Positions 7,648 through 15,849 of a stretch of 64,000 nt of DNA are shown piece after piece. Each line of letters begins with the position of its first letter. The stretch's first letter is position 1. Source of the stretch: Adhaeretor mobilis (lineage in GTDB: Bacteria > Planctomycetota > Planctomycetia > Pirellulales > Lacipirellulaceae). The stretch is taken from positions 3,955,178 through 4,019,177 of the forward strand of contig NZ_CP036263.1 of the NCBI RefSeq assembly GCF_007741515.1. Reading direction: 5' to 3'. The notes under the pieces are model-generated. The model was not told where the DNA came from, did not search any database, and saw only the letters and a list, made by a program, of their open reading frames with translations. The translations under genes and the position numbers were made by a program.

Positions 7648-9978
7648 TTGCGGAAACGTCCACGACCTACTGAATCACCAACAAGGCAACTAGTACTGAG
7701 CACAGCCCTCGTACTGTGTCTCGCTACCTGTGCACCCGCAGCTGACTTCTTCGTTTCCAGCGCCTCTGAAATCACCAGCGTGCTCAACACCCAAGCCGGG
7801 CCGGGTGACACGTTGATCATGACCAACGGCACGTGGACCAACCAAACGATCAACTTCTCTGACGATGGCACCTCGGCCAATCCGATCACCCTCCGTGCCG
7901 AAACACCCGGTGGGGTGATTCTCAACGGCAACTCCACGCTCAACATCTCGGGCGATTGGCTCGTGGTCGATGGGCTGCGGTTTGAAGGAGGGGCCCTCAA
8001 CGACGGCTCCAACGCCATCGTGGAGTTTCGCGGCAACAATGGCGAGGCGACCAATAGCCGGTTCACCAACTCAGCCATCGTCAATTACAACCCGACCAAC
8101 GTCGACGATCGCTACCACTGGTTGGAAATGTTTGGGCAGAATAACCGGGTGGATAACAATCGCTTTGAAGGGCAAAACCACTCGGGCGTCACGGTCGTGG
8201 TGCGTCTAGACGATAATTTGAGTCTGTCCCAGAACCACCAGATTGATCGCAACCACTTTGTCGATCGACCGGAGCCTACTAACCCCAGCAGCTCCAATGG
8301 TTTCGAGACCATTCGGATCGGTACGAGTGCGCGTTCAATGGGCAATTCGAACACGGTGGTCGAGAACAACCTGTTTGAACGCACCGAGGGCGAAGTCGAG
8401 ATCATCTCCAACAAATCGGGCAGTAACACTTACCGCTACAATACCTTTCGCGAGTCGGCGGGTACGCTGACCTTGCGACATGGCAACGATACGCTTGTGG
8501 AAGGCAATTTCTTCCTTGGCGAGAATAAGAATGAGTCGGGTGGAATTCGCGTCATCGGCGAGCGGCAGACGATCGTCAACAATTACATTGCGAATGTTGA
8601 TGATCGAGCCGGTGCCGCGATTTCTATCTCTGCAGGGGTGCCCAATTCGGAGTTGAACCAATACTTCCAGGTGAAGGGTGCCCTGATTGCTCACAATACG
8701 ATTGTGAATACCCTCGGCAATCAAATCACTTTCGACGATGGGCTAGGCAGCAGCGGTCGCACGCTATTGGCAGAGGATGTAACCATCGCCAATAACCTCT
8801 TGAGAAGTTCCGGGGCCACGATCTTTGAAGGCAACGAAGGTGCCAACTGGACCTGGGAAGGCAACATCGCCTTCGGTGGCAACCTGGGACCCAAGGCAGG
8901 TGACTCGGGCATTAGCGTTGTGGATCCCCAGCTACAACTCGCCGCCGATGGACTGTGGCGGCCCAACAGTACCAGTCCCGCAATCAACGCCGCCCAAGGA
9001 GATTACTCCGCCCATTTGATCGACGATATGGACGGTCAACCGCGGATTGGCGTGTACGATGTGGGTGCGGATGAATTTTCCATGTCGACTATCGTGCGCA
9101 AGCCGCTTTCCGATGGCGACGTTGGTCCTTCTTGGATCACCGACCCGATCAATCTACCTAGTGGCGGCGGCTGCGGCCCCAATGGTTGTGCGATTCAAGC
9201 AGAGGACTACGATGCGCTGCTCGACCCTGATAACAACAGCCTCACTTGGACCGTGGAAAACGTTGCCGAGGCACTCGGCGGCGAGGTCCTTAAGGCCCCA
9301 AGTGGCAATCGGACTGACTTGCCCAGCGACACTCACGATGCGATAGCCGTTTTCGATGTTACCTTCGAGCAGGCGGGCACCTACAAAGCTTACTATCGGG
9401 CCCGTGGTTTTAGCGGCAGCTCGGACAGCATCTTCACACCCGATGATTTTGGGACGGATCCAGACAACCAGCAGTCGCTTTCTTCAGACGGAGAATTTCT
9501 CTGGGAAATAGGGGATTCTTTCACGATCTCTTCTGGCGAGGTTGATGTCCCGTTGGAGTTTCGCATTGGCAGGCGCGAGGGGCTGGCCGAACTCGACGCA
9601 CTCGTTTTGAATTTAGATGCGAACCTAACGCCCTCAGAACTCGACGCCCTGTTCGACATTACGATTGCCGCCAGCGACTTTGATGAAGATGGCGATGTCG
9701 ATGCGGACGATCTGGCCGCTTGGCAAACAGGCTTCGGCACCGCTAGTGGTGCGTTGCAGGGCGACGGCGATGGTAACGAAGATGGGGCCGTCAACGGGAT
9801 TGATTTCCTCAATTGGCAACTCGACTTCAATCCAACGGCAGCCACGGCTGCGAGCTCCAGTGTGCCCGAGCCTTCAAGCTTGATCCTGCTGATATGTCTC
9901 GGAGTCAGCGGTTGCCTAAAGCGGGGGCAACGCCACCCCGTGCGAATGATTCTTGAACGATTCGAAACTCGAAAATAG
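7648..9978 (+). CDS. PL6-family polysaccharide lyase (chondroitinase B/alginate lyase type) with CBM-like, dockerin-like and PEP-CTERM parts
   Basis: 776 residues, secreted. A TTG start at 7648 with GAAGG about 9 bases upstream gives a signal peptide (LVLSTALVLCLATCAPAA). Residues 33-480 are a right-handed beta-helix of PL6 type with recurring N-rich coils. Lys256 (IISNKSG) and Arg277 (TLRHGN) are 21 residues apart, exactly the spacing of the catalytic Lys250/Arg271 pair of chondroitinase B. The substrate is therefore probably alginate or dermatan-type uronate polymer. Residues 505-650 resemble a CBM6/35-type carbohydrate-binding module (AIQAEDYD). A DEDGDVDADDL dockerin-like motif and VPEPSS plus hydrophobic segment follow; unusually, about 18 residues extend beyond the normal PEP-CTERM end. 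Confidence 0.9.
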   Translation: MRKRPRPTESPTRQLVLSTALVLCLATCAPAADFFVSSASEITSVLNTQAGPGDTLIMTNGTWTNQTINFSDDGTSANPITLRAETPGGVILNGNSTLNISGDWLVVDGLRFEGGALNDGSNAIVEFRGNNGEATNSRFTNSAIVNYNPTNVDDRYHWLEMFGQNNRVDNNRFEGQNHSGVTVVVRLDDNLSLSQNHQIDRNHFVDRPEPTNPSSSNGFETIRIGTSARSMGNSNTVVENNLFERTEGEVEIISNKSGSNTYRYNTFRESAGTLTLRHGNDTLVEGNFFLGENKNESGGIRVIGERQTIVNNYIANVDDRAGAAISISAGVPNSELNQYFQVKGALIAHNTIVNTLGNQITFDDGLGSSGRTLLAEDVTIANNLLRSSGATIFEGNEGANWTWEGNIAFGGNLGPKAGDSGISVVDPQLQLAADGLWRPNSTSPAINAAQGDYSAHLIDDMDGQPRIGVYDVGADEFSMSTIVRKPLSDGDVGPSWITDPINLPSGGGCGPNGCAIQAEDYDALLDPDNNSLTWTVENVAEALGGEVLKAPSGNRTDLPSDTHDAIAVFDVTFEQAGTYKAYYRARGFSGSSDSIFTPDDFGTDPDNQQSLSSDGEFLWEIGDSFTISSGEVDVPLEFRIGRREGLAELDALVLNLDANLTPSELDALFDITIAASDFDEDGDVDADDLAAWQTGFGTASGALQGDGDGNEDGAVNGIDFLNWQLDFNPTAATAASSSVPEPSSLILLICLGVSGCLKRGQRHPVRMILERFETRK

Positions 9979-9992
9979 GAAGATCCTTAACG

Positions 9993-11396
9993 ATGCAAAA
10001 TCCAGCAAAAGACAACTCACAGCGCCAAGCTGACAGCACTCTGAACCGTCGTTCGTTCTTGAAAGACTCCGCGTTGAAGAGCTCGGCTCTAGCTGCCGCG
10101 GCGGCAACGCCCTACTTTGTGCCGTCCTCGGCATTTGGTGCTAATGCGCCTAGCAACCGCGTCACCATGGCATGCATTGGCGTGGGCAATCAGGGCTTCC
10201 CCGTGATGCAGCGGTTCCTGGGCTACGACGATTGCCAAGTGCTGGCTGTGTGCGACGTGAATAAAGGTAGCAACGGCTACAAAGAGGAAAAGCACTATTA
10301 CGGACGCGAGCCAGCCAAGCAAGAAGTTGAGAAGCACTACGGAAAGCAGCGTGAGAGTGGCACCTACAAAGGTTGTGATGCCTACAACGACTTCCGCGAA
10401 ATCTTGGAGCGGAAGGACATCGATACGGTCGTCATCGTCACGCCCGATCATTGGCACAGTGAAATGACGATCCGTGCGGCTGAAGCTGGCAAAGATATTT
10501 ACTGCGAAAAGCCGCTCGGCCTGACCATTACTGAACAGCAAGCGATGATCGAGGCTGTGCGGAAGAACAATCGCGTTTGTCAGACCGGCAGCCACGAACG
10601 TTCGAACCCCAACGTGATGAAGATGATCGAGTTGGTGCAAAGTGGTGCCATTGGCGACGTAAAGCGAGTCATCTGCAACATTGGCCGGCACAATAAGGTG
10701 GGTCCGGGCCCCGGCTGGAAAGAGATGCCGGTGCCTGAAGGGTTTGACTACGACATGTGGCTTGGCCCCGCGCCTCACGCACCTTTCCACGAGGACCGCT
10801 GCTTGTATCGGTTCCGGTTCAATTCGGACTATGCGGGCGGACAAGTGACCAACTTTGGAGCTCACTCTCTGGACATGGCTCAGTGGGGCCTGGGAATGGA
10901 TAAGTCCGGGCCAGTGAAGGTGAAGCATGTCTTCGCGGAATACCTACCCGAGGGGAGCCTTTATAATGCTCCGACCTTCGCACACTTCGAGGCGGAGTAC
11001 GCCAATGGTGTGCAACTGGTTTGTCGCACCGCCGAGCCCTCAGTCCGTTGCCAGTTTGAAGGGACCGATGGAATCGTTCGCATTGAAAACCAGGGGCGGA
11101 ACTTTGCCACGATTCCTTATTCCATCAAGGAAAAGCGATACGGCTCCGATGTGCCCGAGGTCTACAAGAGTAACGACGACCACCAACGCAACTTTATTGA
11201 TTGCGTGAAATCGCGTGATGAGCCAGCAGCACCGATCGAAGTAGGGCATCGCAGCGCGACCGTCTGTCATCTGGGCAACATTGCGATACGCCTGAAAAAA
11301 GAACTGAACTGGAACCCTGAGAGTGAACAATTCGTTGGCAACGACGCAGCAACAGCTCTCATGAGTCGTCCTGCCCGCAAGACTTGGCAAGCTTAG
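9993..11396 (+). CDS. Tat-exported Gfo/Idh/MocA-family oxidoreductase
   Basis: 467 residues. NRRSFLKDSALKSSALAAAA is a twin-arginine signal. The Rossmann core begins MACIGVGNQG (GxGxxG), and YCEKPLGLT is the EKP motif that contacts the nicotinamide in this family. GGQVTNFGAHSLDMAQWGLG carries the conserved His region. The family oxidises or isomerises sugars and uronic acids with NAD(P), often with tightly bound cofactor when exported by Tat. It lies 14 bases after the PL6 lyase and just before the enolase-superfamily gene, so processing of lyase products is plausible. The exact substrate cannot be read from sequence. Confidence 0.93.
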   Translation: MQNPAKDNSQRQADSTLNRRSFLKDSALKSSALAAAAATPYFVPSSAFGANAPSNRVTMACIGVGNQGFPVMQRFLGYDDCQVLAVCDVNKGSNGYKEEKHYYGREPAKQEVEKHYGKQRESGTYKGCDAYNDFREILERKDIDTVVIVTPDHWHSEMTIRAAEAGKDIYCEKPLGLTITEQQAMIEAVRKNNRVCQTGSHERSNPNVMKMIELVQSGAIGDVKRVICNIGRHNKVGPGPGWKEMPVPEGFDYDMWLGPAPHAPFHEDRCLYRFRFNSDYAGGQVTNFGAHSLDMAQWGLGMDKSGPVKVKHVFAEYLPEGSLYNAPTFAHFEAEYANGVQLVCRTAEPSVRCQFEGTDGIVRIENQGRNFATIPYSIKEKRYGSDVPEVYKSNDDHQRNFIDCVKSRDEPAAPIEVGHRSATVCHLGNIAIRLKKELNWNPESEQFVGNDAATALMSRPARKTWQA

Positions 11397-11420
11397 AACG
11401 TAATTTTTGATTTACCTGAA

Positions 11421-11493
11421 CCCCACGGCGCTAGCGTCGGGTAATCAAGCTATCCGGACATGAACCCGGGCCAACCGAGGCTAGCGCTACGGC
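11421..11493. repeat. inverted pair of GGCGCTAGCG-type intergenic repeats
   Basis: CCACGGCGCTAGCGTCGG near 11422-11440 pairs imperfectly (about 14 of 18) with CCGAGGCTAGCGCTACGG near 11475-11493. The two arms form a REP-like hairpin filling most of the gap between the oxidoreductase and the enolase-superfamily gene. Confidence 0.65.
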
Positions 11494-11574
11494 TCCGTAT
11501 TTTATTTTGCAATTTAAAACGCCTACTTACCACTAAACCTTAGTAGCGAGACAAGCCCGGAAAGCGAAGCACCA

Positions 11575-13035
11575 GTGAATCCTCAGCCGCTCGAAATCGA
11601 TGCACAAAAGAAGAATCCCGTGGCGAAAGTCACCGATGTGCACGTGCGCGGTGTGGAATTGTTCTTCCTACCCGTACGCACACGTGTCCCGTTAAAATTT
11701 GGTCCGGAAACTCTGACCGAAGTTACCTGCGCGCGGGCTAGAGTATTCGTTGAATCGACCGATGGTAAGCTGGCCGAAGGCTGGGGCGAGACTCCACTAA
11801 GCGTACCTTGGGTGTGGCCGTGTGATATGAGTTACACCTCACGCGACCAAGCTTTGCAAGACTTTTGCATTCGCCTGGCCAGCGCCTTGTCAGGGTTCGA
11901 GGTCACCGGCCACGCGATGGAGATTGGCTACGATTTTCAGCAGTCGATCTTGCCGGTACTTCTCGCCGAATTCAATCAAGATCGCGACCCGGCCGAGCAC
12001 ATGCCCTTGCTGGCAGCACTGGTTTGCTGCTCGGTATTCGATATCGCGATACACGATGCTTACGGTATCGCAAACAAGGTGCCTGTCTATCAAACTTATA
12101 ACCGTCGGTACATGAATCGCGACCTCTCGCGCTACCTGGCAGCGGCCGACGATGTCAACATTGATTTTTCTGATCGTTATCCCGAAGACTACCTGATCAT
12201 TCCTCCCGAGAAGAAGTTGCCCGTGTGGCATCTCGTCGGCGGCCTCGATCCTCTGGAGGTATCGGAACTGAATGGCAATGCACCGAACGATGGTGAGCCT
12301 TTTCTGTTAGAAGATTGGATTAAAAGAGATGGAATCACCTGCCTGAAAGTGAAGCTGCGAGGGAACGACCAGGCATGGGACTACCAGCGTCTCGTTCAAG
12401 TGGGGCATATCGCCAAGAGTCATGGTCCCTTTTGGCTCACTGCCGACTTCAACTGCACGGTCACCAACCCTGACTACGTGAACGAAGTCTTAGACCGACT
12501 ACGCGAAGAGCAACCAGCCATTCACGACGCGATCCTCTATGTCGAGCAGCCATTTCCTTACGATTTGGAAGCAAACCGCATCGATGTGCACAGCGTTTCC
12601 GAGCGCAAGCCGCTGCTCATGGACGAAAGCGCACACAACTGGGAACTCGTGAAGCTGGGACGAACGCTTGGCTGGACGGGGGTTGCTTTAAAGACCTGCA
12701 AGACGCAAACGGGCGCACTGTTGAGTCTCTGCTGGGCACGTGCACATGGCATGGATTTGATGGTCCAGGACCTGACCAATCCCATGCTTGCACAAATTCC
12801 TCATGTTCTGCTGGCGGCTTATGCGGACACACTCATGGGGGTCGAATCCAATGCGATGCAGTTCTACCCTAGCGCTTCGTTGCCCGAGGCGAAGGTTCAT
12901 CCGGGCCTCTATCAGCGACGCGGTGGGCAGCTTGATTTAACCTCCATCGAGGGCCCCGGCTTCGGCTATCGATTGAGCGAAATCGAGCGTGAGCTTGGAG
13001 CGCCTGCCGCTAGCTTCGGCGTCGCCTCTGCTTAA
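11575..13035 (+). CDS. enolase-superfamily enzyme, muconate-lactonizing (MLE) subgroup-like
   Basis: 486 residues, starting at GTG. The catalytic set of the MLE subgroup is visible in order: K-x-K in TCLKVKLRG, metal ligands in TADFNCTV (Asp), YVEQPFPYD (Glu) and LLMDESAH (Asp/Glu), then the second catalytic Lys in ALKTCKTQTG. Members abstract a proton alpha to a carboxylate and do dehydration, epimerisation or cycloisomerisation of acid sugars or related acids. It is about 100 residues longer than the usual 370-390, mainly in the N-terminal part. Its place between a Gfo/Idh/MocA enzyme and alginate-type lyases suggests an acid-sugar substrate; this is inference. Confidence 0.9.
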   Translation: MNPQPLEIDAQKKNPVAKVTDVHVRGVELFFLPVRTRVPLKFGPETLTEVTCARARVFVESTDGKLAEGWGETPLSVPWVWPCDMSYTSRDQALQDFCIRLASALSGFEVTGHAMEIGYDFQQSILPVLLAEFNQDRDPAEHMPLLAALVCCSVFDIAIHDAYGIANKVPVYQTYNRRYMNRDLSRYLAAADDVNIDFSDRYPEDYLIIPPEKKLPVWHLVGGLDPLEVSELNGNAPNDGEPFLLEDWIKRDGITCLKVKLRGNDQAWDYQRLVQVGHIAKSHGPFWLTADFNCTVTNPDYVNEVLDRLREEQPAIHDAILYVEQPFPYDLEANRIDVHSVSERKPLLMDESAHNWELVKLGRTLGWTGVALKTCKTQTGALLSLCWARAHGMDLMVQDLTNPMLAQIPHVLLAAYADTLMGVESNAMQFYPSASLPEAKVHPGLYQRRGGQLDLTSIEGPGFGYRLSEIERELGAPAASFGVASA

Positions 13036-13123
13036 CATCGTCTCCCCAAACCATGCCTTTCTCGAACTGTTGCTTCTCGAGTCGACTCCTCAGCTCTTGA
13101 GGCCAGTTTCTCAGGAAACTATC

Positions 13124-15844
13124 ATGCACCGCATACCCCTTCGCTGCTGGCTAGCCTTGGCCAGCATGGGATTTCTCGCCTGCGCCGCTCAAGCAGAAGA
13201 TCCGCGAACCGTTTATTGGGAGTCGTCGCATCTCGTTGCAACTAAGAGTCGCCTGTTAAAACTCGATGAGGAGCGGCAGCCCGCGGTCTTGAAGAGGCTG
13301 CGTAAAAGTGCCGCCCTCGCTCTAGAGCGAGGCCCTTACTCCGTCATGAATAAGAGGGAAGTGCCGCCCAGTGGTGACAAACACGACTACCAGAGTTTTA
13401 GCCGCTACTGGTGGCCCAACCCCGATACCCCGGATGGCCTGCCGTATGTGCGGCGCGATGGCGAAACAAATAGAGAGATTCGAGCAAGGGGCGATCGTGA
13501 TGCCATTGGCAAGCTGGTTCGAACTATTGAAGTACTCTCCCTTGCTTACTTCTTTTTCGAGCAAGAGGAGTATGCGGAACGTGCAATACATTTGATACGC
13601 ACGTGGTTTCTCGAAGAAGAAACCCGCATGAATCCTCACTTGCGGTTTGGTCAAGCCGTGCCGGGTAGAAGTGATGGGCGTGGCGTAGGGATTCTTGATA
13701 CACGAGGATTCATACTATTGCTGGATTCGGTTGCTCTGCTGGAACATTCCCGTAGTTTCACCACTAAGGACAAGCAGCAATTGCAAGCTTGGTTTAGCAA
13801 GTATCTCCGGTGGCTTCGCGAGAGTGAACTTGGGCGTGAGGAGCGATCGGCAAAGAACAACCACGGAAGTTGGTACGATGCACAAACCGCGCGGATCGCG
13901 ATATTCGTTGGGGACAGGAAGTTAGCACGAGAGATCGTTGAAGAGGTCAAAACGAAACGCATCCCGATGCAGTTCCAATCAGATGGCAGCCAACCGGCCG
14001 AGGAAGCACGAACTCGATCCCTGCACTACAGTTTCTTCAACCTCACGGCGCTGGCCGTGGTGGCCCGCGTTGGAGAACAGTTTGGTATTGATCTCTGGCA
14101 GGCGGATGCACCGGAAGGTGTCAGTCTTTCGGACGGCTTAAGTTACCTTCACCCCTACCTTCAGTCGCCGGGCAATTGGCCCCACCAGCAGATTGGTCAA
14201 TTTACACTCTCACCTCATGTGATCGAACTGTTGCGCATGGCTTCAGTCAGACTAGGAGAGCCGGCTTATCTTAAAATAGTTTCAGATGCCAAACAGCGGA
14301 ACAAGGAAGGAAATTACGCGGAGCTGCTCCATGCAGCTCAGAAGGCAGAAGGCGTCGGTGTTCCGCGAGACAATACTGGTCGAGTCCGCATTAGGAAAGG
14401 TAGTTTACTGACAGGCGACGAGCACTCTATTGATTCACCCAAGGAGCTAGCAGCCCTCCTTGAGTCGGGCAAGTTAACTCCAGGAGATACTATTCTCTGG
14501 GCGAGCGGCGAGTATCAGGACATAGCGATCAATATCGAGGGAATCGACGGTACGAAAGAGCAACCGATAACTCTGCGAGCCGCCACCCCAGGCGGAGCCA
14601 TATTTCGGGGGGCATCGCAAATGCGAATCGGCACCCAGTGGTGGGTCATCGAGGGGTTTCACTTCGATGGCACGACCGGGAGTGCCAATAGCTACAATCC
14701 GTTTCAATTTCGATCTCTAAGCGGAACAGGCGCCCAGCACGTGCGGCTGATCAACTGTGCCATGACCAATCTGACAACCGATGAGGAAACCTCCAAGTGG
14801 GTGCTCTTCTATGGACGCAACAACTCTATCGAGCATTGTCACTTTAGCGGAAAGCGCAGCAAAGGTGCCTTGATTACCGTAGAGTTGGGCGACTTGAAGG
14901 GAGACGAAACGGCTGAGCACCGAATTGAGAATTCGTATTTCGGCGATTTCGCGTATCAAGAAGGAACCGACAACGAGACGATTCGCATCGGCTCAAGTGG
15001 CGATCAAAACAAGCCCGCATCGTGTCTGGTACAGAGAAACCTGTTCGTCGGCTGTGACGGCGAGAATGAAGTCATTAGCAGCAAATCGAGTCACAACAGG
15101 GTTCTAGCCAACACTTTTCGACAGTGCAACGGTGCGTTGGTTCTCCGTCATGGGCATCATGCTCGCGTGGAGGGAAACTATTTCTTCGGAGACGGGGCAC
15201 AGCACTCGGGCGGCATTCGTGTGGTTGATAGCGACCATTTGATTATCAATAACTATTTGCAGGATCTGGAGGGTGACGGTTGGAACGCAGCTCTCTCGAT
15301 CATGGGCGGCAAGCAGCGTTCAACCGGCTCCAGCGACGGTTATCAAGCAGTAGACCGAATCGCAGTGATGCACAACACGATCGTGAATTGCAAGCGTAGC
15401 ATTCTGCTCAACGACGAAAAAGGCTCGCGTGCTCCTACCGGTACACTCGCAAACAATCTCATCTCCAGTTCAAACGGGCCGTTGATCAGTGGGGAATTCT
15501 CTCCCAGCAAACTTGTATGGGTGAGAAATCTTCTGCATGGAGCCTCTGTGGGAGCTTCCGTGGGAGCGGCGACTTCAGATCCCGAACTGTCGTTGAAGCA
15601 CGGATTACTGCGACCGTCACCAACAGGCCCTGCCGCCAACGGAGCGGTTGACACTCCCCTAGAGCAGCTACCGGAACTGCAGCGTGACATCGACGGCCAG
15701 CTTCGACCCAGCACGCAACGAGACATCGGGGCAGATGAGGTTTCCGGAGCTCAAGGGAAAATCACTTCCCCGCCTCTTACTCCGGAAGACGTGGGGGCGA
15801 ATTTCCTCACAGGCGAAAGCTCACATCAACCGAACAAGGAATAA
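13124..15844 (+). CDS. bimodular polysaccharide lyase: alginate-lyase (PF05426-type) domain fused to a PL6 beta-helix
   Basis: 906 residues, secreted (MHRIPLRCWLALASMGFLAC, cut near AQAE). Residues 30-390 match the alpha-helical alginate lyase superfamily: YQSFSRYWWPNPDTPDGLPY, the active-site NNHGSWYD at 245-252 and the SLHYSFFNL Tyr region at 299-307. Residues 420-880 are a PL6 right-handed beta-helix with Lys654 (ISSKSS) and Arg675 (VLRHGH), 21 apart as in chondroitinase B. Two unrelated lyase folds in one chain could attack the same polymer in different modes. The start at 13124 opens the signal peptide; the frame also runs back over the end of the preceding gene, which is not used. It precedes another PL6 gene. 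Confidence 0.9.
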   Translation: MHRIPLRCWLALASMGFLACAAQAEDPRTVYWESSHLVATKSRLLKLDEERQPAVLKRLRKSAALALERGPYSVMNKREVPPSGDKHDYQSFSRYWWPNPDTPDGLPYVRRDGETNREIRARGDRDAIGKLVRTIEVLSLAYFFFEQEEYAERAIHLIRTWFLEEETRMNPHLRFGQAVPGRSDGRGVGILDTRGFILLLDSVALLEHSRSFTTKDKQQLQAWFSKYLRWLRESELGREERSAKNNHGSWYDAQTARIAIFVGDRKLAREIVEEVKTKRIPMQFQSDGSQPAEEARTRSLHYSFFNLTALAVVARVGEQFGIDLWQADAPEGVSLSDGLSYLHPYLQSPGNWPHQQIGQFTLSPHVIELLRMASVRLGEPAYLKIVSDAKQRNKEGNYAELLHAAQKAEGVGVPRDNTGRVRIRKGSLLTGDEHSIDSPKELAALLESGKLTPGDTILWASGEYQDIAINIEGIDGTKEQPITLRAATPGGAIFRGASQMRIGTQWWVIEGFHFDGTTGSANSYNPFQFRSLSGTGAQHVRLINCAMTNLTTDEETSKWVLFYGRNNSIEHCHFSGKRSKGALITVELGDLKGDETAEHRIENSYFGDFAYQEGTDNETIRIGSSGDQNKPASCLVQRNLFVGCDGENEVISSKSSHNRVLANTFRQCNGALVLRHGHHARVEGNYFFGDGAQHSGGIRVVDSDHLIINNYLQDLEGDGWNAALSIMGGKQRSTGSSDGYQAVDRIAVMHNTIVNCKRSILLNDEKGSRAPTGTLANNLISSSNGPLISGEFSPSKLVWVRNLLHGASVGASVGAATSDPELSLKHGLLRPSPTGPAANGAVDTPLEQLPELQRDIDGQLRPSTQRDIGADEVSGAQGKITSPPLTPEDVGANFLTGESSHQPNKE

Positions 15845-15849
15845 CTACA

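Noticed and set aside
10089-10928. 279-codon ORF antisense to the Gfo/Idh/MocA gene
   Set aside because: Shadow of a clear coding sequence; its own product is His/Val/Ala-rich without motifs.
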